NCBI RefSeq assembly: GCF_039975415.1
Contig: NZ_JBDWHD010000004.1
Source: Ascidiaceihabitans sp039975415
GTDB taxonomy: Bacteria > Pseudomonadota > Alphaproteobacteria > Rhodobacterales > Rhodobacteraceae
Length of the DNA stretch: 64,000 bases
Strand: one strand, 5' to 3'
Under the pieces are notes generated by a model. The model saw only the letters and a program-made list of their open reading frames with translations. It ran no database searches and had not been told where the DNA came from. The position numbers and the translations under genes are program-made. Shown one piece after another: positions 15,863-24,630 of this stretch (position 1 is its first letter; the number at the start of each line of letters is the position of its first letter).

Positions 15863-18610
15863 GTGAACGATACGCCACAACCCCCTGAAAACGATGATGA
15901 AATGCGCCCCGAGCGTCCGGCTTATGACGGCCCAAGCATTTCGATCGAGCAAGAAATGCGCACGTCCTATCTGGACTATGCCATGTCGGTCATCGTGTCC
16001 CGCGCGATTCCGGACCTGCGAGACGGTCTGAAACCGGTCCACCGGCGCATTCTTTATGCGATGCACGAAACCGGAAACAGCCACGACAAAGCCTACCGCA
16101 AGTCGGCGCGTCCTGTTGGCGATGTGATGGGGAAATACCACCCGCACGGTGACAGCGCCATTTATGACGCCCTTGTGCGCATGGCGCAGGATTTTTCCAT
16201 GTCGCTGCCGCTTTTGGATGGTCAGGGCAACTTTGGCTCTATGGATGGCGATAACGCGGCGGCCATGCGGTACACCGAAGTGCGCATGGACAAACCCGCA
16301 GCCTATCTTCTGAGCGATATCGACAAAGATACGGTTGATTTTCAAGACAACTACGATGGCAAGGACCGTGAACCGACAGTCCTGCCCGCCCGCTTCCCCA
16401 ATATGCTGGTCAATGGGGCTGGCGGTATCGCGGTTGGCATGGCCACCAACATCCCGCCCCACAACCTGGGCGAAGTGATTGATGCGTGCCTTGCGCTGAT
16501 TGAACAACCGGATCTCAGCTCCGAAGAATTGATCGAATATGTGCCGGGTCCGGACTTCCCCACAGGTGGGATCATGTTGGGCCGCACAGGGGCACGCAAG
16601 GCCTATCTTGAAGGGCGCGGCAGCGTCATTGTACGCGCCAAAACGCGTGTCGAAGAGATCAGGAAAGACCGTTATGCTATTGTTTTGGATGAAATTCCCT
16701 ATCAGGTGAACAAGGCCACAATGATCGAGCGTATCGCGGAAGCTGCGCGCGACAAAAAGATCGAAGGCATCGCCCACGTTCAAGACGAATCCGATCGCAA
16801 CGGTGTGCGCGTGGTGGTCGAACTGAAACGCGATGCCACAGCTGAAGTGGTCATGAACCAGCTGTTCCGCTTTACGCCGATGCAGACGTATTTCGGCTGT
16901 AACATGCTGGCGTTGAACGGTGGCAAACCGGAAACTTTGACGCTGCGCCGCTTCCTGACGTCGTTCATCGATTTTCGCGAAGACGTTGTGGCGCGTCGCA
17001 CCGCCTATCTGCTGCGCAAGGCACGCGAACGCAGCCATATCCTATGTGGCTTGGCTGTTGCCGTCACCAACATCGACGAAATCGTTGCAGCGATCCGGTC
17101 TTCTGCCGATGCGGCGGAAGCGCGTGAAAAACTGATGACGCGGCGCTGGCCTGCGCAAGACATTTTACCTTATATCGCGCTTATCGACGATCCGACCCAT
17201 ACGGCCAACGACGATGGCACCTATAACCTCTCTGAGACTCAGGCACGCGCGATCCTCGAATTGCGCTTGCAGCGTTTGACCCAGATCGGTGTGAAAGAAG
17301 TCACAGACGAGCTGGAAGAGCTGGCAGGCAAGATCAAGGAATACCTTGAAATCCTGGGATCCCGCGAACGGATTATGGGCATCATTGCGGACGAACTGAC
17401 GGAAATCAAAGACCAGTTTGCTGTTCCACGTCGCACGGAAATCGTCGACTGGTCCGGTGACATGGACGATGAAGACCTGATTGAACGCGAAGACATGGTC
17501 GTGACCGTGACGTCCGGGGGCTACATCAAACGGACACCTTTGATCGATTTCCGCGCCCAAAAGCGCGGCGGCAAAGGTGTGGCGGGGATGCAGACCAAAG
17601 AAGAGGACGTGATCACCACCCTCTTTGTGGCCAACACGCACACGCAGCTGCTGTTCTTTACGACTGACGGTATGGTCTACAAGCTGAAAACCTGGCGTTT
17701 GCCGCAAGGTGGACGCACGTCCAAAGGCAAAGCGATTGTGAATATCCTGCCGATCCCTGTTGGCGTCTCGATTGCCGCTATTATGCCAGTGGACCGTGAT
17801 GAGGACGAATGGGATGATCTGCAGGTGGTGTTTGCGACCTCGGCAGGCACCGTGCGTCGCAACAAACTGTCGGATTTCACCAAAGTCATGCGCAACGGCA
17901 AGATCGCGATGAAATTTGAAGACGATCATGCCGAAACGACCCTGATCAATGCCCGCATCGCATCAAATGATGATGATGTGATGTTGGTCACAAGTTCTGG
18001 CCGTGCCATCCGCTTCCCCGCAACAGATGTGCGTGTCTTTAACTCACGTAACTCGGTTGGGGTCCGTGGTGTTAAGCTTAATGACAACGACGCGGTTGTT
18101 TCGATGTCCATCATCCGCCACTTCGATGCGACGTCTGACGAACGGGCGGCCTATCTGAAAATGCGGCGTGCTATGGCAGGCTTGGCCGACGATGCGGAAG
18201 CACCGGATGAAGAAGAAGGCAACGCAAATACCCAGCTGCCGCAAGAACGCTACGCTGAAATGTCTGCGGCTGAAAACTTAATTCTTACAATCACATCGCA
18301 AGGATCTGGTAAGCTTTCGTCCAGCCACGACTACCCTGTTCGGGGCCGCGGTGGCATGGGCGTCACCGCCATGGACAAAGCCATGCGCGGTGGCCCGATT
18401 GTGGCGTCTTTCCCTGTCGAGATGGACGACCAGATCATGCTGGCCACCTCTAAAGGTCAAAGCATCCGTGTACCTGTTGACGGCATCAGCTTCCGGTCCC
18501 GCAGCGCAGGTGGTGTCAAAGTATTCAACACCGGCAAAAACGAAGAAGTGGTCAGCGTCGCTTGGATTGCCGATCAAGGCGACGAAGACGAAGGCACGAC
18601 AGAGGCCTGA
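15863..18610 (+). CDS. gyrA: DNA gyrase subunit A
   Basis: Breakage-reunion subunit of gyrase, which introduces negative supercoils. The 915-residue product has the catalytic Tyr137 in AAMRYTE and the GyrA box QKRGGKG near residue 568, which separates it from ParC. In the quinolone region HPHGDSAIYD, the residues equivalent to E. coli Ser83 and Asp87 are the usual Ser and Asp. A non-conserved acidic insertion (DDAEAPDEEEGN) lies late in the C-terminal domain. The start is GTG at 15863. A hairpin near 18710 may end the transcript. Confidence 0.97.
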   Translation: MNDTPQPPENDDEMRPERPAYDGPSISIEQEMRTSYLDYAMSVIVSRAIPDLRDGLKPVHRRILYAMHETGNSHDKAYRKSARPVGDVMGKYHPHGDSAIYDALVRMAQDFSMSLPLLDGQGNFGSMDGDNAAAMRYTEVRMDKPAAYLLSDIDKDTVDFQDNYDGKDREPTVLPARFPNMLVNGAGGIAVGMATNIPPHNLGEVIDACLALIEQPDLSSEELIEYVPGPDFPTGGIMLGRTGARKAYLEGRGSVIVRAKTRVEEIRKDRYAIVLDEIPYQVNKATMIERIAEAARDKKIEGIAHVQDESDRNGVRVVVELKRDATAEVVMNQLFRFTPMQTYFGCNMLALNGGKPETLTLRRFLTSFIDFREDVVARRTAYLLRKARERSHILCGLAVAVTNIDEIVAAIRSSADAAEAREKLMTRRWPAQDILPYIALIDDPTHTANDDGTYNLSETQARAILELRLQRLTQIGVKEVTDELEELAGKIKEYLEILGSRERIMGIIADELTEIKDQFAVPRRTEIVDWSGDMDDEDLIEREDMVVTVTSGGYIKRTPLIDFRAQKRGGKGVAGMQTKEEDVITTLFVANTHTQLLFFTTDGMVYKLKTWRLPQGGRTSKGKAIVNILPIPVGVSIAAIMPVDRDEDEWDDLQVVFATSAGTVRRNKLSDFTKVMRNGKIAMKFEDDHAETTLINARIASNDDDVMLVTSSGRAIRFPATDVRVFNSRNSVGVRGVKLNDNDAVVSMSIIRHFDATSDERAAYLKMRRAMAGLADDAEAPDEEEGNANTQLPQERYAEMSAAENLILTITSQGSGKLSSSHDYPVRGRGGMGVTAMDKAMRGGPIVASFPVEMDDQIMLATSKGQSIRVPVDGISFRSRSAGGVKVFNTGKNEEVVSVAWIADQGDEDEGTTEA

Positions 18611-18931
18611 GGCGAACTGCGACGCGCATCGGTGATGGGTGTTGCCCTGCGCTATGACGGTTTTGTCCTGCCCTGCACTGTTGGATACAGTGGTTATGAC
18701 TGAAAAACCAAAATGCGCGTCCAGACCGGGTGCGCATTTTGCGTGTCGGGCCACTGTAATATGGCGTGCCAACGGTCCTTGGGTCACGCGCAGCATCCAG
18801 ATAGTGTTGCATTGATGCCACGGCACTCATTGTTAAAAACACCTAATTACAGAGGGTTACGGATGCGCTTGCCCTCCCTTTCGGCAAACCTTAACAAACA
18901 GTTATCTAATCAATTGAGCGTTAAGGGTTAA
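18611..18931. other. Gene-free interval between gyrA and the beta-barrel gene
   Basis: A 321-base stretch without a convincing gene, tRNA or recognisable RNA. It holds the 9-bp inverted repeat listed separately (18710-18740). The last 100 bases are AT-richer and presumably carry the promoter of the next gene, though I cannot point to clear -35 and -10 boxes. Confidence 0.6.
18710..18740 (+). terminator. Putative gyrA terminator hairpin
   Basis: AAAATGCGC (18710-18718), a 13-base loop and GCGCATTTT (18732-18740) form a perfect 9-bp stem ending in T residues, 100 bases after the gyrA stop. The loop is longer than usual. Confidence 0.5.
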
Positions 18932-19801
18932 ATGATGCGTAGCTTTTTTATAACAGCGGCAACACTCGCAATGGCCGGAACAACCGCAGCAGCCGAGGTG
19001 AACTATGCCAATGCTTTTGCAAAATATCACGATCTGGACGCGGGCGGCGCCAGCACGGATTTGACCGTTTATGGCGGTGCGATCGAATTTGGCACAGGTG
19101 CTTGGACTTTCTCGGGTGAAATCGGCGTATTTGATCTGGAAGGCAATGACCTGACGACCTTTTCGGTTGGCGGCGAATATGCCTTTTCCAACGGGTTCAG
19201 CCTTGGTCTGGACCATGCCCGCATCGACATCGACGGGTTCTCGGCAGACTTCGACCTAACGTCGATCTATGGCTACTACGATTTCGGTGACTATGCCTTG
19301 GGTCTGTCTGTCGGTGACGGTGATGATCTGGACGATCCGGTTGTGTCCATTTTCGGCACATGGGACGTGACGCCGACAGGGCGCCTTGGTCTGGACATCA
19401 TGGAAATCGAAGATGAGACTTTGGTTGCAGGCTATGCCGACTATCAGGCCGACGCCTACGAGATCGGCGCCACTTTGCTGTCCACAGACGGCCTGGATGT
19501 TTTTGCAGTCAGCGGTGCCTATAATTTCAACAACGGTCTTTCCATCATCGGTTCTTTGGGTACTGCGGATCTGATCGGCAACGATCTGACGTCCGTGTCC
19601 ATTGGTGGCGCCTATGAATTCGCTCCGGGTGTTTCGGCAGAGCTGAGTGTTGGCCGTTTGTCCGCAGGCGGCGGTGCTGACATCGACGTTGTGACATTTG
19701 GTCTGCAATATGAAACTGGCCGCAAGACAACCTCGCGCCGATCTTTGACCAACATCATCAACCACGCCACAGGCAACATTGTTGGTCTGAGCAGCTTCTG
19801 A
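18932..19801 (+). CDS. Small outer-membrane beta-barrel (porin-like) protein
   Basis: A 289-residue exported protein. The signal peptide is MRSFFITAATLAMAGTTAAA with cleavage before EVNYAN. The mature part is a series of alternating strands rich in Gly, Asp, Tyr and Phe (for example SVGGEYAFSNGFSLGLDHAR and SVSIGGAYEFAPG), as in general porins of this order. It ends in Phe, the usual outer-membrane insertion signal. Two ATGs occur in tandem (18932 and 18935); AAGGG spacing favours the second. It could be a porin or a structural barrel. A strong terminator follows. Confidence 0.75.
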   Translation: MMRSFFITAATLAMAGTTAAAEVNYANAFAKYHDLDAGGASTDLTVYGGAIEFGTGAWTFSGEIGVFDLEGNDLTTFSVGGEYAFSNGFSLGLDHARIDIDGFSADFDLTSIYGYYDFGDYALGLSVGDGDDLDDPVVSIFGTWDVTPTGRLGLDIMEIEDETLVAGYADYQADAYEIGATLLSTDGLDVFAVSGAYNFNNGLSIIGSLGTADLIGNDLTSVSIGGAYEFAPGVSAELSVGRLSAGGGADIDVVTFGLQYETGRKTTSRRSLTNIINHATGNIVGLSSF

Positions 19802-19826
19802 TCCCTTTGCGGCATCCAAAATGAAA

Positions 19827-19852
19827 GGCCCCGCAAATTGCGGGGCCTTTTT
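19827..19852. terminator. Strong rho-independent terminator
   Basis: GGCCCCGC (19827-19834), a 5-base loop and GCGGGGCC (19840-19847) are followed by TTTTT, with AAA on the opposite side. It can serve the barrel gene and, in reverse, the convergent small exported-protein gene. Confidence 0.9.
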
Positions 19853-19905
19853 CGATTAAATCGCTTTAATCGGATGCCAACCGGTCACCCAGCCACCAGC
19901 CCCAG

Positions 19906-20238
19906 TCAGTTCGTTGTGGTCGTTGTCGATGGCGACCCGTCGCTGCCTGACACCAGCGCAATGAACACCAACGCGCCCAATGCTGCCCCGCCGCCTGCGG
20001 CAAGGCTGCCTTGGAATGCCGGTGTGTTTCCGGTTTGCACGCAAGGTCGTGACGGAACGCCGTCTACGTCGATGACATCGGGCCGGCAGTTGTAAGTTGC
20101 GCCATCGGCGCCCGTCACTTCCAACGAATAAACATCGTCACCCGAAGGGCCCACAACGCCTGTTTGTTGCGTCTGTTGTGCAAATGCGAGGTTGCCTGCA
20201 ACCAGCGCAATCGATGTGGCAATTACAAATTTTCTCAT
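19906..20238 (-). CDS. Small exported protein of unknown function
   Basis: A 110-residue protein with a clear signal peptide (MRKFVIATSIALVAGNLAFA, then QQTQQ). The mature region has two cysteines (YNCRPD and SRPCVQ) that could form a disulfide. A Gly/Ala-rich segment (GGGAALGALVFIALVSG) follows that may be a membrane helix or glycine hinge, and the protein ends in a tail of threonines. The start is ATG 20238; an open frame extends further upstream without coding character. Its function is not recognised. Similar short proteins with Thr-rich tails occur in relatives, from memory. Confidence 0.65.
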   Translation of the reverse strand: MRKFVIATSIALVAGNLAFAQQTQQTGVVGPSGDDVYSLEVTGADGATYNCRPDVIDVDGVPSRPCVQTGNTPAFQGSLAAGGGAALGALVFIALVSGSDGSPSTTTTTN

Positions 20239-20380
20239 AGCGTTTTCACTCCCAGTGATGATGTGCACCAGAATATGGTGAGCTGGGTGGAAACACATGG
20301 GAAGAAACAGCGTGTCACGTGACATGTGCAATACGCCGCCGAAACACTGTAAAATCACCTGAAAATCGGCAAAATACAGC

Positions 20381-21856
20381 TTAAAGCTTGTAAATATCGC
20401 TGAATTTTCGGTTGAGATATGCCAAAAGCGGCCTTGGTCCCGGCTCGATTCCGCTGGCCTTTGCGATCACGTCGCGGGGTTCATACAATCCGCCATAGGT
20501 TTGCACGTTGCTGCGCAGCCAATCGGTTGCGGCGGTTGTGTCGCCTTTGGCCAGATCGTCATCAAGGTCAGGCACTGCCTGTGTCATCGCTTCGTTCAGG
20601 CATCCTGCATAGACATTGCCCAAGGAATACGTCGGGAAATACCCGAACAGACCAATAGGCCAGTGCACATCCTGCAACAACCCGTTCGATGGCTTGTCGA
20701 CCTCGTATCCGAAGTCAGCAGCAAAGCGATCGTTCCAGGCCGCTTCCAAATCTCCAACGGCCAAATCGCCAGACATCAAAGCACGCTCCAGATCAAAACG
20801 AAGCATGACGTGCAGGTTGTACTGTACTTCGTCTGCTTCGGTGCGGATGTAGCCGTCGTTCACACGGTTGACGGCTGCATAAAACGCTTCGGCATCGTCC
20901 AGACCAATGTCGCCAAAGGCCTCAACCATTTGTGTGTAAAGCCAGCTTGTGAAGGCCCGGCTGCGACCGATCTGGTTTTCGTAAATGCGGCTTTGGCTTT
21001 CATGCACGCCCATAGACACGCCCTGCCCCAACGGCGTCAAAAGGTAAGCGCGGTCGATGTTTTGTTCGTAGCAGGCGTGGCCAACTTCGTGGATTGTTGA
21101 ATACAGGCAGTTGAAGGGATCGGTTTCCGAGGTGCGCGTGGTGATCCGCACATCCAGCCCCGACCCAGAGCTGAAGGGATGTACAGCCTTATCCACGCGC
21201 CCATGGCTCATGTCGTAGCCGAAGGTTTTGGCCAGCTGACGTGTCAGCTTCATCTGTTTGCTTTCGTCAAAGCGCCCTTCAAGGCGTTTGGGTTGTTCTG
21301 CTGCAATGATCGCTGCGCGCAAAGCTGTCAGTTCTGGACGCATGGCGTCGAACATGGTCGCCAGATCGGCCCCTGATGTGCCGGGTTCATAATCTGCCAG
21401 CATTGCATCATAGACATCTTCGCCGGCGGCCAGTGCCTGACCTTCCCAGCGCTTCAGCTTGATGATTTCCTCGAAGGTGGGCAAGAAGGCCGCCACATCG
21501 TCATTGCTGCGCGCCTCGGCCCATGTGCCTTGTGCGGTCGATGTGACACGCGCCAAAGTTGTTGCCAGATCAGCAGGCACTTTGTTGGCGCGTTCAAAAC
21601 TGCGTGTGATGTGACGGACCTGTGCGCGGCCCGCATCATCAAGGTCGTCGGATTTGATCGCCGCCAACCAATCCCCAATGCGCGGATCTGTGCGGCGGGC
21701 ATGTAACACGCTTTCGATTGCGGCCATTTCTTCACCGCGTTGGGCAGCTGCCCCGCGCGGCATCATGGTTTCCTGATCCCATTCCAGGCGCCCTGCGATC
21801 TGGCCAAGTGCCATTGTTTCGCGGGCATGTGCCGTCAGGTCTTGATATGCAGTCAT
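20381..21856 (-). CDS. Carboxypeptidase M32
   Basis: Zinc metallocarboxypeptidase of family M32 (thermostable carboxypeptidase 1 type), 491 residues, which removes C-terminal amino acids from peptides in the cytosol. The zinc motif HEVGH is at about residues 256-260, followed by GVHESQSR, which carries the third ligand. No signal peptide. It starts four bases after the heme A synthase stop, so the two are co-transcribed although functionally unrelated. Confidence 0.94.
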   Translation of the reverse strand: MTAYQDLTAHARETMALGQIAGRLEWDQETMMPRGAAAQRGEEMAAIESVLHARRTDPRIGDWLAAIKSDDLDDAGRAQVRHITRSFERANKVPADLATTLARVTSTAQGTWAEARSNDDVAAFLPTFEEIIKLKRWEGQALAAGEDVYDAMLADYEPGTSGADLATMFDAMRPELTALRAAIIAAEQPKRLEGRFDESKQMKLTRQLAKTFGYDMSHGRVDKAVHPFSSGSGLDVRITTRTSETDPFNCLYSTIHEVGHACYEQNIDRAYLLTPLGQGVSMGVHESQSRIYENQIGRSRAFTSWLYTQMVEAFGDIGLDDAEAFYAAVNRVNDGYIRTEADEVQYNLHVMLRFDLERALMSGDLAVGDLEAAWNDRFAADFGYEVDKPSNGLLQDVHWPIGLFGYFPTYSLGNVYAGCLNEAMTQAVPDLDDDLAKGDTTAATDWLRSNVQTYGGLYEPRDVIAKASGIEPGPRPLLAYLNRKFSDIYKL

Positions 21857-21860
21857 GGGG

Positions 21861-23006
21861 TCAGTTTCCTCTTAGGGATGTCGTTATGGGATAGGCGGAC
21901 AAGAAGCGCGCACGCAGGATCAACACCCACAAGATCACAGCCAGCACTTGGTGCACAATGGCGATATGCACCGGTGCTGCGTAAACAACGGTTACAATGC
22001 CCAGCACGATTTGCAAGCTCAGGGCCGCGAACGCCGCGTTAAAGGCAAATTGCGTGCGTGGATGGGCGCTGCGTCGGCCTTTCAGCCATACAACAACCGC
22101 GAAGGCAAACAGAAGATACCCCGTAACACGGTGCACAAATTGCACCAAACCGGGGCTTTCGAACAGGTTGCGCCACCACGGGTCCAACACGAAGGCAGAG
22201 GCCGGAAAGATCTGCCCCCCCATCAACGGCCAATCGGTATAGCTGCGCCCTGCATCAATGCCTGCCACCAACGCGCCCAGCAGGATTTGTAGAAATGCAA
22301 AGTGCAAAAGCCCGGTCGACAGGCCAAACAGCTTGGTTTCTTTGCCGCGTCGCGCCTGCATCAAGTCGCGCTCAGAGCGGCCCAGCATCATGACATACCA
22401 CGCGATGAACCCAAGGATCACAAACGCCAGCCCCAGATGTGTGGCCAAGCGGTAGCTTGCCACATCCACCATGCCTTCGCCTGTGGTGACCCCTGACGCC
22501 ACCATCCACCACCCAATCGCCCCCTGTGCGCCGCCCAAAGCGCCCAAAAGCAACAAGCGTGGCGTCCATCCTGTGGGGATCTGGCGGCGCAGTAAGAACC
22601 AGAAAAAGCCTATGGCCCAGATCAGACCAATGACCCGGCCCAATTGGCGGTGGCCCCATTCCCACCAGTATATCACTTTGAAATCAGATAGTTGCATCCA
22701 TTGGTTTTGAATGCGGAATTCATCTATTGCCTGATATTTGGCAAATTCTGCCTGCCAATCCGCTGCATTCAATGGCGGAATTGCCCCCGTAAAGGGCCGC
22801 CATTCGGTGATGCTGAGGCCACTGTCTGTCAGACGCGTCAACCCGCCCACAGCAATCATAACAAAAACAAAAGCGAACAGGATCATCAACCAGATGCGGA
22901 TGGCACCGCGGGCGCCTGAGCGCCCCTTGTCGATCAACCCAGGCGTGGCAACAGGCGCTTTGTCGGCGCTGGCGACCTCTTCGAAAATACTGCGTTTGGT
23001 GCTCAT
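21861..23006 (-). CDS. ctaA: Heme A synthase (COX15 type)
   Basis: Membrane enzyme that oxidises the C8 methyl of heme O to a formyl group, giving heme A for cytochrome oxidase. The 381 residues have about eight membrane helices and conserved heme-ligand histidines, for example in EWGHRQLGR, ATHLGLAF, FVHRVTGY and IVHQVLAV. VGGLTRLTDSGLSITEW is the family N-terminal loop. Its length and the long first loop fit the COX15-like alphaproteobacterial class, not the short Bacillus type. No other cta genes are nearby. It precedes the M32 peptidase by 4 bases. Confidence 0.95.
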   Translation of the reverse strand: MSTKRSIFEEVASADKAPVATPGLIDKGRSGARGAIRIWLMILFAFVFVMIAVGGLTRLTDSGLSITEWRPFTGAIPPLNAADWQAEFAKYQAIDEFRIQNQWMQLSDFKVIYWWEWGHRQLGRVIGLIWAIGFFWFLLRRQIPTGWTPRLLLLGALGGAQGAIGWWMVASGVTTGEGMVDVASYRLATHLGLAFVILGFIAWYVMMLGRSERDLMQARRGKETKLFGLSTGLLHFAFLQILLGALVAGIDAGRSYTDWPLMGGQIFPASAFVLDPWWRNLFESPGLVQFVHRVTGYLLFAFAVVVWLKGRRSAHPRTQFAFNAAFAALSLQIVLGIVTVVYAAPVHIAIVHQVLAVILWVLILRARFLSAYPITTSLRGN

Positions 23007-23079
23007 AGGACCCTCATGATCTGTTGGGCTAGTGCCTTTTGCGTTAATCTAGGCCCGGCGCAGACAATCGTCCAGCGCA

Positions 23080-23817
23080 TCAACGGTCGCGTTCTTTCCA
23101 GCGGACCATCTGCCGCAGGATGCCATGGAACATCTGCACATCCGCGCGGGTCATGGGCATGCGGGACCACATGTTGCGCAGGTTCAGCTTCATGCTGGCG
23201 GATTTGTGTTCGGGCCAGAAAAAACCGGCGTCCTCCAAACGGTCTTCGTAGTGGCGCATCAGATGGTCTACTTCTTTAATCTCTGCCCAGTCGCTGCCGG
23301 CCATCTCGTGGACAACAGGGGTCACTTGTGACCGCTGGCGCATCCATTCGTAACCCACCAGCAAAACACACTGGGCAAGGTTCAAGGACGCGTAATCGGG
23401 GTTCACGGGCACCGAAATCAGCGCGTTCGCCTGCACCAGATCGTCGTTTTCCAAGCCTGCGCGTTCGGGACCAAACATGACGGCCACCTTTTGACCAGCG
23501 TCAATTTTTTGCACAGCCAAACGCATGGCTTCTTCGGGGGAATAGACGTCTTTCGTCAGGTCTCTGGACCGCGCTGTTGTTGCAAAAACGAACGCACAAT
23601 CGCCCAAAGCACCCGCCACGTCAGGCGCAATCTGTGCATCGTCCAAAACACGCCCCGCCCCGGATGCCATGGCAACCGCAGACTGGTTGGGCCAACCATC
23701 GCGCGGATCAACGATCCGCATCCGCGTCAGGCCAAAATTCAACATAGCACGGGCTGCCGCACCGATGTTCTGGCCCATTTGCGGGCGCACAAGTACAATA
23801 TAAGGATGATCCACCAT
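23080..23817 (-). CDS. TrmJ-like SPOUT RNA methyltransferase
   Basis: A 245-residue SpoU/TrmH-family enzyme expected to 2'-O-methylate tRNA (position 32 in TrmJ). It has the N-terminal motif 1 GQNIGAAARAMLNFGL, motif 2 VMFGPERAGLEND and motif 3 VPVNPDYASLNLAQCVLL, which form the knotted SAM site. The C-terminal 80 residues are the TrmJ-type extension. The start ATG is at 23817. It sits alone upstream of ctaA (73 bases) and is divergent from the ThiE-like gene. Confidence 0.86.
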   Translation of the reverse strand: MVDHPYIVLVRPQMGQNIGAAARAMLNFGLTRMRIVDPRDGWPNQSAVAMASGAGRVLDDAQIAPDVAGALGDCAFVFATTARSRDLTKDVYSPEEAMRLAVQKIDAGQKVAVMFGPERAGLENDDLVQANALISVPVNPDYASLNLAQCVLLVGYEWMRQRSQVTPVVHEMAGSDWAEIKEVDHLMRHYEDRLEDAGFFWPEHKSASMKLNLRNMWSRMPMTRADVQMFHGILRQMVRWKERDR

Positions 23818-23899
23818 AGGCGCCTCTTAGCGGGAACAGCTATGGCAAACAACATGGTGTTCCTTTTGATGCCAACATTTCTATGTGCACCACGGGTAT

Positions 23900-23923
23900 A
23901 AAAGTTTTCTTTTCAAAACTTTT
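23900..23923. promoter_or_regulatory. AT-rich perfect inverted repeat in divergent promoter region
   Basis: AAAAGTTTT (23900-23908), CTTTTC and AAAACTTTT (23915-23923) form a perfect 9-bp inverted repeat in the 168-base gap between the TrmJ-like and ThiE-like genes. It could be an operator or an AT-rich hairpin. A TATAAA overlaps its left edge. Confidence 0.4.
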
Positions 23924-23985
23924 CAGTTACCCCCGCGCCAAGACAGCACCAGACCCGTGCCGCGACCACGCAAAGGATGACCCAG

Positions 23986-24612
23986 ATGACCGAGACACAG
24001 ATCGAGCAGCCACAACTCTACCTGATCACCCCGTCAGAGGTTGACCTAAGCGCGTTTCCCGATCAGCTGGCGGCCATGCTGGATGCGCATCCGATTGCCT
24101 GTGTGCGTATGGCGCTGGCCACCCAAGATGAATCCCACCTGTCAAAAGCGGCCGATGCCTTGCGCGAAGTGACCCATGCCCGCGATGTGGCATTGGTGGT
24201 CAGTGACCATCTTGCCATGGTGGATCGTTTGGGGCTGGACGGTGTCCATCTCAGCGACGGCGCGCATCAAATGCGCTACGCTCGCAAAGAACTGGGGCCC
24301 GACGCCATCATCGGCGCCCATTCCGGCACATCGCGCCACGATGGCATGAATGCCGGCGAAGCTGGCGCGGACTATATCTGTTTCGGGCCTGTGCGTGAAA
24401 ACACATTGGGCGACGGCAGCTTTGCGCAAATAGACCTGTTCAAATGGTGGTCAGAGGTGATCGAAGTTCCCGTTGTCGCCGAAGGCTTGCTGGACACAAA
24501 CATCATCCGCACCCTCGCGCCTTACACCGATTTCTTTGGCGTGGGCGACGAAGTCTGGTCAACCGATGATCCCGTCAAAGCCATGGCCGATCTGATGGCG
24601 GCCATGGCCTGA
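23986..24612 (+). CDS. ThiE-like thiamine-phosphate synthase family protein
   Basis: A TIM-barrel protein of 208 residues from this start. VSDHLAMVDRLGLDGVHLSD and AGADYICFGPV are recognisable ThiE patterns, but the phosphate-binding stretch reads IGAHSGTSRHDGM where ThiE normally has GVS.H. True ThiE activity (joining HMP-PP and THZ-P) is therefore uncertain; TenI-like or other roles are possible. Two ATGs compete: at 23977 the purine-rich AAAGG abuts the codon, while at 23986 AGGA is eight bases away, so I chose the latter. No other thi genes are here. Confidence 0.65.
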   Translation: MTETQIEQPQLYLITPSEVDLSAFPDQLAAMLDAHPIACVRMALATQDESHLSKAADALREVTHARDVALVVSDHLAMVDRLGLDGVHLSDGAHQMRYARKELGPDAIIGAHSGTSRHDGMNAGEAGADYICFGPVRENTLGDGSFAQIDLFKWWSEVIEVPVVAEGLLDTNIIRTLAPYTDFFGVGDEVWSTDDPVKAMADLMAAMA

Positions 24613-24630
24613 ACGCATGTGGCGGGTGTT

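Noticed and set aside
15773..17038. A 421-codon open frame antisense to gyrA
   Set aside because: It lies fully opposite a certain gene, its translation is rich in His/Arg/Gln without any domain, and it has no ribosome site. It is a by-product of GC-biased codon usage.
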